A stretch of 64,000 nucleotides of DNA, taken from positions 2,232,001 through 2,296,000 of the forward strand of contig NC_071646.1 in NCBI RefSeq assembly GCF_014839835.1, read 5' to 3'. The stretch's first letter is position 1, and each line of letters opens with the position of its first letter. Of the stretch, positions 42,085 through 54,000 are shown piece by piece. Position numbers and translations under genes: made by a program. The notes under the pieces were generated by a model. The model had not been told where the DNA came from and did not search any database. It saw nothing but the letters and a program-made list of their open reading frames with translations. The stretch comes from Dryobates pubescens (lineage: Eukaryota > Chordata > Aves > Piciformes > Picidae).

Positions 42085-42545
42085 ATCACACAGTGGCTAA
42101 GATTGGAAGGGACCTCAGGACAGCAACTTCTCTTTACTCCTAGGAATCTTTTGGCCTTCTTTACCTCCAGGGCACACTGCTGGCTCATGTTCAACCTGCC
42201 AGCCAGGAGCCCTGTGTCCTTCTCTGCAGTGCTGACTTCCAACTAGCCAGTCCTCAGCACAGGGTTATTCCCCATCAGGGGCAGGACTCTGCCATTTCCC
42301 TTTGGTGAGCTTCACAAGAACCTCTCCATCTCCCTGGGGTGCTGCTTCCCCATCTCTCTCCAGCTCCCTGGGGTGCTGCTTCCCCATCTCTCTCCAGCCC
42401 CCTGGGGGCAACAGCAGCACAAACATCAGGTGAGTCACCCACTCCTCTTGGTTTTGCATCACCTGCAAACCTGCTGGGGATGCCCTGTGTGATGCTCCAG
42501 GTCATTCAGGAGATGCTAAACAGTATTGACCCCAGGCTACCACAG
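42085..42545 (-). mobile_element. CR1: CR1 LINE, mosaic fragment
   Basis: Antisense 3' end (42085-42120) joined directly to a more 5' segment ('gggcacactgctggctcatg' near 42171, 'tgcaaacctgctggggatg' near 42463, ending near 'gtattgaccccagg'). The middle part is deleted. A 34-bp unit is duplicated inside at 42331-42398. Confidence 0.78.
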
Positions 42546-43055
42546 TCAAACTGAAGGCTTTAGACTCCAGTTGTCTTTACAGAGAGCTGTCAGAGCACAA
42601 CAGAAACCCCAACCAAAAACCCCTTCCTCTACCTCCAGCTCCTGGGGGGCTGATTTGCCTGTGCTCTACCCTGCCCACATCACTTTTGCTGCACCAGGAG
42701 TTTGCCACCTTCACAAAAGAGCCCCAGGGATGTGGGCTCAACAAATCACTGACATGAGGGCAGGCAGACAAAAGGCACTGAAGCACCAGAGCTGCAAGCT
42801 CTTCACCACCCAGCAATGCACAAAAGAGAGAGGTAGCTAATTCTGGATAGAAAGAGGAGCACCAGGGAGGCTAGAGAGATGAAAAGCATGGTGGAAACTA
42901 TGTGGGTTTGTTTGGATGGAAACTCTGGGGCTTGCTGCAGTGCAGGAGCAGCTGTGGAAATGACTTCACTGCAATCAGACATTAAACCAAAACACACACA
43001 CACACAAAAGAGAGAAAGACTAAGTGATAATCAGCAAAGAATCTGCAGCCCTTGT

Positions 43056-43061
43056 TTTATT
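43056..43061 (-). terminator. PM20D1: Possible PM20D1 poly(A) signal
   Basis: Minus-strand AATAAA, about 1.9 kb after the PM20D1 stop. The only closer candidate is a weak CATAAA at 44890-44895. Choice uncertain. Confidence 0.25.
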
Positions 43062-43314
43062 AGATGCCAGGACCAAGCTGGGTTCAATCAGTTAGTAGAT
43101 GGATGCAGTTTGGACTCAGTGGCCAGAGTGATAAGATCAGACTGGCAAATAAATAAGAGAGAGGTGAGTGGAAAGCACAGGAACCACAGTTCCATCACTC
43201 AGGGTATTTCCTGTGCATTCCAGTGCATGCTGCAGTATGAATTGAGGGCAGCAGGGCCACCCAGTTCCAGCTCTGAGAGGGAGACACAGCTCTGCAACAC
43301 TGCAGCAGCAGATT

Positions 43315-43562
43315 GAGACTGAAGAGGAGGAAGAAATTCTTCCCCATGAGGGGGGGAGACACAGGCACAGGTTGCCCAGGGAGGCTGTGGATGCTCCTTC
43401 CCTGGAGGTGTTCAAGGCCAGCTTGGATGAGGCCTTGAGCAAGCTGGGCTGGTGGGAGCTGTCCCTGCCCAAGGCAGGGGGTTGGAGCTTTAAGGTCTCT
43501 TCCTTCCAGGATGAGGTCCTGGCTGAGCTTTAAGGTCTCTTCCAACCCAACCCATGCTGGGA
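43315..43562 (+). mobile_element. CR1: CR1 LINE fragment
   Basis: Sense: 'aggaagaaattcttcccc' near 43329 to 'cttccaacccaacccatg' near 43538. The 'gctttaaggtctcttcc' block is duplicated (43488 and 43526). Confidence 0.85.
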
Positions 43563-44376
43563 ATGGGGCTGGCTAGTACCTGCATGTCTGCAACAAAGCA
43601 GCTTCCAGCCAGCCTTTACTTTGGCTAACAGCTGGCTCTAAATTCCCTAGTTAATAATGGGATCCCCAGTTAAAGAGATTAGCAAAGCCAGAAGCACACT
43701 GAAACCTTTAGTGCTGACAAAGAGAGGCAGGCTAGTGCAAGAGGGAGTGAACAGGAGGATTCCCAGAGAGCTGAGCCAACAGAAGAGCTGCAGCACAGCA
43801 CAAACTGCTTCTGTGGGCAGGGGAGGAGCAAAGAATCTCTGCTGCCGCTGAGCTGGGAGAAACTGAAGGCCTTCATCTTCCACAAGCAAGTTCTCAGAGG
43901 AGTGAAACACACTCCACAGAAAGTGATTGAGTGGAAAGAGAATACAAACAGGAGCAGACAACACTGATCAAGTTTCTGACTTCAAGCTGCAGTTCCTTCC
44001 TCTGCCACCCAGCTGAGCTAGGCCTAAGAGGGAGAGGGACAAATAAAGAGTCACTGAGAAGACAGGAAGGGAAAAAAAAAGAGGTTCCAGCACCTCTGAG
44101 ATCAGGGCAACATCAGTGAAGGCAACACAGCCACAACTTTTGGAGCTCAGCACTTTAAGAGAGAGTCAGAAATCAGTGCATGCAGGGAAGGACTTAGTGG
44201 AAGTGACCCTGGCTGAGGGCAGCACCTGGTACCAAGCAGCAGTGCAACAAACTGAGTACATCTCTACAGCCCCCTGAGAGCCTCAGCATGTCACAAAGCC
44301 CTCATGTGAGCTCCTGCCAGACACAGCTGGTGAGCAATCAAGGAGCTGTATGAAAGGAGGCTGCCAGAAGCACAGA

Positions 44377-44490
44377 GAGTAGAGTAGAGTAGAGTAGAGT
44401 AGAGTAGAGTAGAGTAGAGTAGAGTAGAGTAGAGTAGAGTAGAGTAGAGTAGAGTAGAGTAGAGTAGAGTAGAGTAGAGTAGAGTAGAGT
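44377..44490. repeat. (AGAGT)n microsatellite, about 22 units
   Basis: Pure pentamer that directly adjoins the 3' end of the antisense CR1 at 44490. It is best explained as expansion of the CR1 terminal repeat. Confidence 0.96.
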
Positions 44491-44632
44491 AAACCAGGTT
44501 GGAAAAGACCTTTGAGATCATCAAGTCCAACCTCTCACCCAACACCATCTGATCAAATAAACCATGGCACCAAGCAGCCCATCCAGGCTCTTCCTAAACA
44601 CCTCCAGGGATGGGGACTCCACCACCACTGCC
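44490..44632 (-). mobile_element. CR1: CR1 LINE terminal fragment
   Basis: Antisense, 'aaccaggttggaaaagacc' near 44492 to 'ggggactccaccaccac' near 44613. Confidence 0.88.
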
Positions 44633-44942
44633 AGGTGAGTGAGGGCTGATTATAGCTTAGATTTGGAGGTGGCTGCCAACAGCAGAGGCTTAAAGAAAGG
44701 GCTGACAACCCTTACAGTCAGCTTCATGGCTGCATTTCAGAGCAGGGAGGAAGAGGGATCAGGGTTATTTGGTGTGTTTTGCCCAGGATCTCATCCACAG
44801 CCTTTGCCTAAAGCAGCCACCAGCAGTTTTCCCACCTGCATGGCAACCCCAGCATTCAGAACCCCAACACTCCAGGCTTCCAGACTGCTTTTATGCCACC
44901 CCCAGAGTCCACCTCAGCAGCTGCTCCCCTCAGGTGTGTGTC

Positions 44943-45072
44943 TCACAGCTCGTGGGACTTTGCATGAGGCTCTGGAAGCTCATCAGTGTCACAGTTCTTA
45001 ATCAGCTGAAAGAGGAACTCCACCTGCTTCTCAAAGCTCTCCACTGAGATTCTCTCATTCAATCCATGGATC
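44943..45072 (-). CDS. PM20D1: PM20D1 coding exon 13 (residues 474-516, stop)
   Basis: Encodes [20 protein letters not shown] to KSHEL. His476 is the last metal ligand of the M20 centre. Acceptor 'cttgcag'; stop at 44943-44945. Confidence 0.96.
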
Positions 45073-48000
45073 CTGCAAGAAGGAGGAGGAGAAGAATGGT
45101 TTGGATTTCTCTGTGGCTTTGGGACCCCCCCTGCAGCTCCCCAGCACCCTCCTTGCCTGTCACTTCCTGAAGCAATGCACAACAGAAAAATCACAGAGTC
45201 CTGGAACTGCTTTGCTTGGAAGAGACCTTCAAGTCCAACCAACCTCCATGGCCACCAAGCCATGGCCCCCAAGTGCCATGGCCACAGGTTTCTTGCACAC
45301 CTCCAGGCCTGGGGACTCCAACACCTCCCTGGGGAGCATTTTATTACAGGAAACCTAACTTCCAGCTTTAAGGAGCAAACTAATTCCATGTGGACAAGCA
45401 GTGGGATAAATCTGCTGAGCAAGGCCAAGGCCCAGGCCCAGAATAGTTATCTTAAGGGGGCCTACAGGAAAGCTGGGGAGGGACTTTGGAGGGTGTCAGG
45501 GAGGGATAGGACTGGGGGGGATGGAGCAAAACTAGAAGTGGGGAGATTCAGATTGGATGTTAGGAAGAAGTTGTTCCCCATGAGGGTGGTGAGAGCCTGG
45601 CACAGGCTGCCCAGGGAGGTGGTGGAAGCCTCAGGCCTGGAGGTGTTTGCAGCCAGGCTGGAGGTGGCTGTGAGCAACCTGCTGTGGTGTGAGGTGTCCC
45701 TGCCCATGGCAGGGGGGTTGGAACTGGCTGAGCCTTGAGGACCCTTCCAACCCTAACTTGTGATTCTATGATTCTATAACAAGACCTTTCCCACTGCAGC
45801 ACTGCATAAAGAATAGAATAGGAATAAGAATGGGAATGGCAATGGGAATAAGAATAGGAATGGCAATGGCAATGGGAATGAACCAGGTTGGAAGAGGATC
45901 CAGCCAGCTTCACAGCACTGCTGTGCTGTCAAACAGGGCACCTACAGGAGGTGTTGGGAGGAAAGAGGAGCAAGAGCTAACTCTCTCCTGCTGCACTTCC
46001 CATCCCCTCTCTGTGCAGCACCCAAAGCTGCAGGAAATGGGTGGGCAGGCAGCACGTGAGGCACCACCACCACGCCAAGGTATACAAGGCTGGGTTTCCT
46101 CCTCCTGCCTGACCACTTTCTCTCTCTCTTTCTCTCTCTCCAGTCCCCACAGGCAGGCAGAACACAGTACCTGGGGAGGTCACCTGGTCCCAGGAGGATG
46201 GGGTTGAACCTGTAAATGGCAGCTGTGAGGTTGGTGAAGTGCCTGCTGTCTGTGTTTCCAATGCATGTGCCTGGAAAGACAACCAACAAAAAACCCCTCA
46301 GGAGAGCAGCAACTTAGTGACCCCCACCTCTCCCAGCAGAAGGGAAAGGAATCTGACAGCAGCTCTGCCTAACCCCCAGGCTCCACCATCAGCAATTCAC
46401 TGGAGCACACTGCAAGGTCATTTCCTCCCTCCTGAGCAGGAGAGGTTCATGGATGCATAGAATGGGTTGGGTTGGAAGGGAGCTTAAAGATCAGCCAGTT
46501 CCAACTCCCCTGCCATGGGCAGGGACACCTCCCACCAGCCCAGCTTGCTCAAGGCCTCATCCAGCCTGGCCTTCAACACCTCCAGGGAGGGAGCATCCAC
46601 AGCCTCCCTGGGCAACCTGTGCCAGTGTCTCCCTGTAAAAGTATTCCTCTTCCCACATCTCCCCACCCTCACTGCCAAGAAGTTCTTCCTAATCTCCAGA
46701 CCAAATTCCCCCTTCTGCAGCCCACATCCACTCCCCCTTTGCCCCATCACTACAAGCCCCTGTGCAAAGTCCCTCCCCAGCCTTCTTCCAGGCCTCCTTT
46801 CATCCCAAGAGCCCCAATAAAAGCAGAAGCTTCAAACTGCAGCCCAGCAACCAGCACAGCACCAGGAGGAAGCTGAGGGAAAGGGAAGGGGGCTGGAGTA
46901 CACAGGGAACAATACAGAAAAGCAGGAATGGCTTTTGCCAGCTAAGGAAACAATAAAAGAAGAGCTAAAAGCAAGAAGACCTCCTTCTCTCCCTCAGAAT
47001 TCCTTTCTTCCCTGAAGAGATCCCTTTGTATGTGCAGAGAGTCCAAGTCAAGGCTCATTGTTTCTCTCAGTTTCCTGTTTGCCTCTTTTTTTGGGGGGTC
47101 ACTTCCACTGCTTAAAAATAAACCCACCCCAAAGAAGCCCACATGAAAACTTGGTAACCATAAAAAGGGGTTGGAATAAAGAGGAAAAAATAAGAGAGGA
47201 AAACCCAGCTGGGGTGGAGAAGCAGGGAGCAAATGGAAACAAATCAGTCCTGGGGGGATGGGAGGGGAAGAGAGAAGCAGGGAGGAAGCTGGAGGGGAAG
47301 CACCAAGCCATCAGGGGCTGGCTGTTACCTGGCACCACACTGTCAACAGCAGGGAAGGTGTCCAGAATGGTTCTCTGGAGAAGGTGGACTCCAAAGGTCT
47401 GCTCATCCCATGGGCTGATGGGGAGGGGGTCAAAGGCATCCACCACCTCAATCTTCACTCTCTCATCAGCAATAATGCTCTTAACTACCTCGAGCACCTA
47501 GGAGTGGAACACAGCATCACAGGCTGGCCTAGGCTGCAAAAGACCTGGAAGATCATCAAGTCCAAGCATTAACCCAGCACTGCCAGGACACCACCAAACC
47601 ATGGCCCTCAGCACCCCCTCTCCATGGCTTGGAAACCGCCCAACTGCCCTGGACAGCCTGGGCCAGGCCTTGACAACCTCTTGGGGAAGAAACTGTTCCC
47701 CACATCCAACCCAAACCCTCCAGCAGCACCACCTGAGGCCACCCCCTCCCTCCCTGTCACTTCTTCCTGGGGAGAAGAGACCAACCCCCACCCGGCTCCA
47801 ACCTCCTTTCAGGGAGCTGTGGAGAGCCAGAAGGTCTCCCCTCAGCCTCCTTTTGTCCAGACCAAACCTCCCCTGGCACAACCTGAAGCCATTTCCTCTC
47901 CTCCTGTCACTGAGGCCACAGCTCAGCTGTGCCCCTGTTAAGGGGCAACTCCCAAACCTTCCCTTCTGCCAGGGAGAGATGCAAAGAGGATTCCTGGAGA

Positions 48001-51000
48001 CCTGCTGCCACCAATGGCCAAGAGCCAAGCTGCTGAGCAAGGAGTGGAGGCCAGGCCCACCCCTGGGCTGCAGGGACACACCTCAGCAGCTGTCTCTGCA
48101 GAGTGGATCCTGAAGTTGACAGTTGCTTTTGCAGAAGATGGGATGACATTTACCTAGGGGGAGAAGAGAAAAGGATCAAACTTACAAAGGCAGCAAAAAA
48201 ACACACCCCAAAACCACCCCAAACCCCACACAGATGAAAATGCCAACTGCAAACTCTCACAAGCTGCTGAAGCAACCCCAGGCCCCTGGCTGATGCTGCA
48301 GTGCTTCCACTGAGGGTGAAAGCTCTTTCTGTACTAGATGGATAAAGAACTGGCTTGATGGCTGCACCCAGAGAGTGGCTGTCCATGGGTCCATGTCCCA
48401 GTGGAGGCCAGGGACAAGCAGAGTCCCTCAGGGATCAGTCCTGGGACCAAGCTTGTTCAACATCTCTGTGGGTGCCATGGACAGTGGCACTGAGTGCAGC
48501 CTCAGCAGGGTTGCTGATGGCACCAGGCTGTGTGGGGCAGCAGACAGTTGGAGGGAAGGGATCCATCCAGAGGGACCTGGACAGGCTGGAGAGGTGGGCA
48601 CAAGCCAACCTCAGGAGGTTCAACAAGACCAAGGGCAGGGTCCTGCAGCTGGGTGCAGGCAATCCCAGGCACAAATCCAGGCTGGGCAGGGACTGGCTGG
48701 AAAGCAGCCCTGAGGAGAGAGACTTGGGGGTGCTGGGGGAGGAGAAGCTCACCAGGAGCTCTCAGTGTGCACTTGCAGCCCGGAAAGCTAACCAGAGCCT
48801 GGGCTGCAGCAAGAGAAGTGTGGCCAGCAGGGCCAGGGAGGGGATTCTCCCCCTCTGCTCAGCTCTGGGGAGACCCCACCTGGAGTACTGCCTCCAGCTC
48901 TGGAGCCCCTATTGCAAGAGGGATCTGGAGGTGCTGGAAGGTGTCCAGAGCAGGGCCAGGAGGATGAGCAGAGGGCTGGAGCTGCTCTGCTGTGAGGACA
49001 GACTGAAGGAGTTGGGGCTGTTCAGTCTGGAGAAGAGAAGGCTCTGAGGTGACCTCATTGTGGCCTTCCAGTGTCTGAAGGGGGCTCCAAGAAGGCTGGG
49101 GAGGGACTGCTCAGGATCTCAGGGAGTGATAGGACTAGGGGGGATGGAATGAAGCTGGAGGTGAGGAGGAAGTTCTTCCCCATGAGAGTGGTGAAGCCCT
49201 GGAATGGGTTGTCCAGGGAGGTGGTTGAGGCCCCAGCCCTGGAGGTGTTTAAGCCCAGGCTGGATGAGGCTCTGGCCAGGCTGATCTAGTGTGGGGTGTC
49301 CCTGCCCATGGCAGGGGGGTTGGAACTGGCTGATCCCTGTGGTCCCTTCCAACCCTGACTGATTCTATGATCCTGTGCTGAAAAGCAGCAAAGCTGATCT
49401 GTAGCAGAGGAAACTACCCAAAAGTTGCTCAGCTCAGCAGAAATTCCTCAGATTTGAGGCAGCTTTCCTCTTGGGAGGATCTCTCTCCCTGCAGAAGCTT
49501 CACACTGAGAAACTGCTGTTGGGCTTTTCTCACTTGATGAGGTCAGGGTTTTCTTTCAGTTGGTGTTTGTGTTTCTTGTCAAGCAGCATTTTGCCCTCTC
49601 TCTCACATCACTCTTCCCCAGGACTGAGGCATTTAAGTCACCTAACAGCTGAGGCAAACCTCATCCCTTCCACAAAAGAACCATTCAGCATTTTGTTAGG
49701 CTAAACAGAACCCATAAGGTACAGTGAGAAGAGGCCAAGCCAGGCAGCCAGGCTGTCACTTCTCTGCTGGCCACTCAGTGTCACTGTTCAGCCACTGCAG
49801 CCTTCTTTTCTTGCCCACTGCTGCTTTCCAGTAACAGAATACAGAATTTAACCAGGCTGGAAGAGACCTCAGAGATCAGCAAGTCCAACCTAGCACCCAG
49901 CACCACCTAACCAACTAAACCATGGCACCAAGCACCCCATCCAGGCTCTTCTTAAGCACCTCCAGGGATGGTGACTCCACCACCTCCCTGAGCAGCACAT
50001 CCCAAGGGCCAATCTCTCTTTCTATGAACAACTTCTTCCTCACCTCCAGCCTAAACCTCCCCTGGCACAGCTTCAGACTGTGTACTCTTGTTCTGGTGCT
50101 GGGTGCCTGGGAGCAGAGACCAACCCCCACCAGGCTGCAACCTCCCTTCAGGTAGCTGCAGACAGGAATAAGGTCTCCCCTGAGCCTTCTCTTCTCCAGG
50201 CTAAGCAACCCCAGCTCCCTCAGCCTCTCCTCCCAGGGCTGTGCTCCAGACCCCTCCCCAGCTCTGTTGCCCTTCTCTGGACACACTCAAGATCCTCCTC
50301 TCAGCCAGGTTGGTTGTTTACCAGGGCTGCAATACTTTTTGGACAGCTACACCTCCTTGTCAGGACAAGATCCAGGCAGAATTTGTTATCTCTCAGTCCA
50401 AGGTGCATTCTGACCCTCCTTGGACAAGGGTGAACCCCAGAACTGTGCTCACAAACACCAGAGCCCACACCAAACCCTGTCAGTGGTACTTTGGATGATT
50501 GCACAGCAAGGCCCTTGTCCATCCTGAAACAGAAACCAGCTTGAGTGGTTTGCAGAGAGCTTTTGGTGACAGAGGTCTCCCCTCTGCTCTGGTGAGGCCA
50601 CACCTGGAGCACTCTGTCCAGTTCTGGTGCCCCCAGCATAAGAGAGACATGGAACTGCTGGAGCAGGTCCAGAGGAAGCCACCAAGATGATCAGAGGGCT
50701 GCAGAACCTCCCCTGTGGGGACAGGTTGAGAGAGTTGGGGCTGTTCAGCCTGGAAAAGGCTTCAGGGAGACCTTAGAGCAGCCTCCCAGCACCTGCAAGG
50801 CAGCCTACAAGAAAGCCAGGCCGGGACTTTACAAGGGTCTGTAGTGACAAGAGCAGGCACAATGGACTGCAGCTTGAGAAAGGGAGATTCAGCCAGATTA
50901 GGAAGAAGCTCTTTAGAGTGAGGCTGGGGAGCCACTGGAACAGGGAGCTTGTGGATGCCCTCTCCCTGGAGGTGTTCAAGGCCAGGCTGGATGAGGTCTA

Positions 51001-54000
51001 GTGGGAGGTGCCCCTGCCCATGGCAGGGGGATTGGAAGTGGCTGATCTTGAAGGTCCCTTCCAAGCCAAACCATTCTGTGAGTCCAGGAATCAATGAACT
51101 TCCAACTGCAGCCACATGCAAGCCACAGCTGAAGTGAAAATGAGAAGGGAGGTGACAGCAACCTTACATTTCTGGCCTGGTCTGGCATTTCTCTCCTAAG
51201 TGGGTGGGAGCAGGGGGAATCTCCATGTCCTAGCTGTCTCACCTTACTCCATGGAGGGGGAAAAAAACCATTGCATGAGAATACCTTAATGCCAGCATTG
51301 AACATGGTGACTGCTGTGGTGGTTCGGATCAGGGCATTGGTGGAAGGTTTCCAGGCAAGAATCCTTAGGGGGAAAGAAAAGGGAAAACAAAGAGATTTTT
51401 TCCCAACTGAGAGGTGATTCTGTCCCTTTGCTCTGCTGAGGCCTCACCTGGAGCACTGCAGCCACCTCTGGAGCCCTCAGCACAGGAAGGACCTGGAGCT
51501 GAGGTCCAGAGGAGGCCACAAAAATGATCAGGGGGTTGCAGCAGCTCTGCTGTGAGGACAGGCTGAGGGAGCTGGGGGTGCTCAGCCTGGAGAAGAAAAG
51601 GCTCCAGAGAGACCTCAGAGCAGCCCTCCAGTAGCTGAAGGGGGCTACAAGAAGGCTGCAGAGGGACTGTGTGCAAAGGCCTGCAGGGACAATGGTTTGA
51701 AATGAGAGCAGAGCAGATTGAGATTGGATGTGAGGAGCAAGTTCTGCCCCAGGAGGCTGCTGGAGCACTGCAGCTGGTTGCCCAGGGAGGGGGTTGAGGC
51801 CCCACCCCTGGAGATATTCAAGGTGAAGCTGGACAAGGCTCTGAGCAACCTGCTCTAGCAGAGGATGTCCCTGCTGACTGCAGGGGGGTCAGACTGGATG
51901 CCCTTTGGAGGAACCTTCCAACCCAACCCACACTAGGATTCTATGAATCTTTTTGAAGGGTGAGAGGCTGGAGATGGCCTTCAAGGAGACAGTTTCTTAC
52001 CTGCTGACAAGAGGTGAAAACAGCCAGAGGTTGCTCATGATGAGATTCAGAGGAAACCTGAACTGAGTGGAGGAAACAAAAAAGCACAAATCAGGAAGCT
52101 TTTAGTTTTCAGGGGGGCAGTGCAGGGCCTTGGCTGTGATTAAATCATTCCAGCAGCAACAATTAGAATAGAACAGAATTAACCAGCTTGGAAAAGACCT
52201 CAGAGATCAGCAAGTCCAACCTAGCACCCAGCACCATCTGATCAACTCAACCATGGCACCAAGCACCCCATCCAGGCTCTTCCTGAACACCTCCAGTGAT
52301 GGGGACTCCACCACCTCCCTGGGCAGCACATTCCAATAGGCAATCTCTCATGTTGGGAAGAATTTCTTCCTCACCTCCAGCCTAAACCTCCCCTGGCACA
52401 GCTTGAGACTGTGTCCTCTTGTTCTGGTGCTGCTTGCCTGGGAGCAGAGACCAATCCCCACCAGGCTACAACCTCCCTTCAGGGAGTTGGAGAGAGCAAG
52501 AAGGTCTCCCCTGAGCCTCCTCTTCTGCAGGCTAAGCAACCCCAGCTCCCTCAGCCTCTCCTCCCAGGGCTGTGCTCCAGACCCCTCCCCAGCTTTGTTG
52601 CCCTTCTCTGGACACCTTCCAGCAACTCGATATCTTCCCTAAGCTGAGGGGTCCAGAACTGGACACAGGACTCCAGGTGTGGCCTGAGCAGTGCTGAGCA
52701 CAGGGCTCAATGACCTCCCTGCTCCTGCTGCAGGCCAGGATGCCACTGGCATTAAGCTGGGAGAAAGGCCAGCCTGAGCCTTCTTCTTTCTAGGAACTGT
52801 GTCACTGTGCTCTCAGTTCATATGCTGGGTTACTCTTCACTCACTGCTATGAAGATCTGAGCATGCAATCAGAGCTCTTTCCTCACCTCTGCTGCAAGGT
52901 GCTCCATGGTCAGGAGCTCTGGGCCGCGGCCAAAGAGGTTGCGCAAGGGATTCTGCTCCAGCCTGCAGCGAAGCACAGCAACACTTGGACTCTAAACCAA
53001 AGCCCCTCTGCTCCAAACAGCTGGAAGGAAGGGGACTCTCAGCTGCACATCACATTTTGCCCCCCTCCTGCTGTGTGCACAGCTCCCTGATGTGTTTCTA
53101 AGTGCTACAGGCACAGCCTTTCCAGGGCGGCTCACACCTGATGCCCACAGAACGCTTTGGGTTGGAAGGGACCTTAGGGATCACTCAGCTCCAGTCCCCT
53201 GCCATGGGCAGGGACACCTCCCACCAGCCCAATATCCAACCTAAACCTCCCCTGGTGCAACTTGAGGCCATTTCCTCTCCTTCTAGCACTAATCAGTGAT
53301 TTAGGAGTCTGCTTGGCTGGCTTGGAGGTTAGGTTTCACACACAGAATCAACCAGGTTGGAAGAGACCTCCAAGATCACCAGGACCAGCTGATCACCCAA
53401 CCCCATCTAATCACCTAGCCCATCTAATCACCCAACCCCATCTCATCACCTAGCCCATGGCACTAAGTGCCTCATCCAGGCTTTAATTCTTAAACACCTC
53501 CAGGGATGCTGACCCCACCACCTCCCTGGGCAGCCCATTGCATTCTCTCTTGCTGTGAAGACCTTCCTCTTAAGGTCAAGCCTAAACTTCCCCCTGCACA
53601 GCTTGAGGCTGTGTCCTCTTGTTCTAGTGCTGCTTGCCTGGGAGAAGAGACCAACCCCCTCCTGGCTACAGCCTCCCTTCAGGTAGCTATCAACAGCAGT
53701 GAGGTCTCCTCTGAGCCTTTTCTTCTCCAGGCTAAGCAACCCCAGCTCCCTCAGCCTCTCCTCACAGGGCTGTGCTCCAGACCCCTAATATCCAACTTAA
53801 AGCTCACACCACTCACAGCCCCTGGAGCTTCCAATCAGAGGAATGTCCCATGAGGACCCCCAGAAACTGCCCTGGGGGGAGGTCTGGGGTAGGAATTAGG
53901 CACAGTATCACCAAGGTTGGCACTGCCAGGGGAAAGCAAGGCAAGGTGCTGGGGAAGCTCTCACCTGGCCATGGCTGCTGCAAGAATGCCAATGCTTGTC

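Noticed and set aside
48355-49047. A 230-codon reverse-transcriptase-like frame as a host gene
   Set aside because: It is the C-terminal part of CR1, matching the same block in many other copies in the window.
52001-52057. A shorter form of PM20D1 exon 8 starting at the 'gttcag' acceptor
   Set aside because: It would break the frame with exon 7; the acceptor five bases upstream gives FRFPLN in frame and matches the human sequence.
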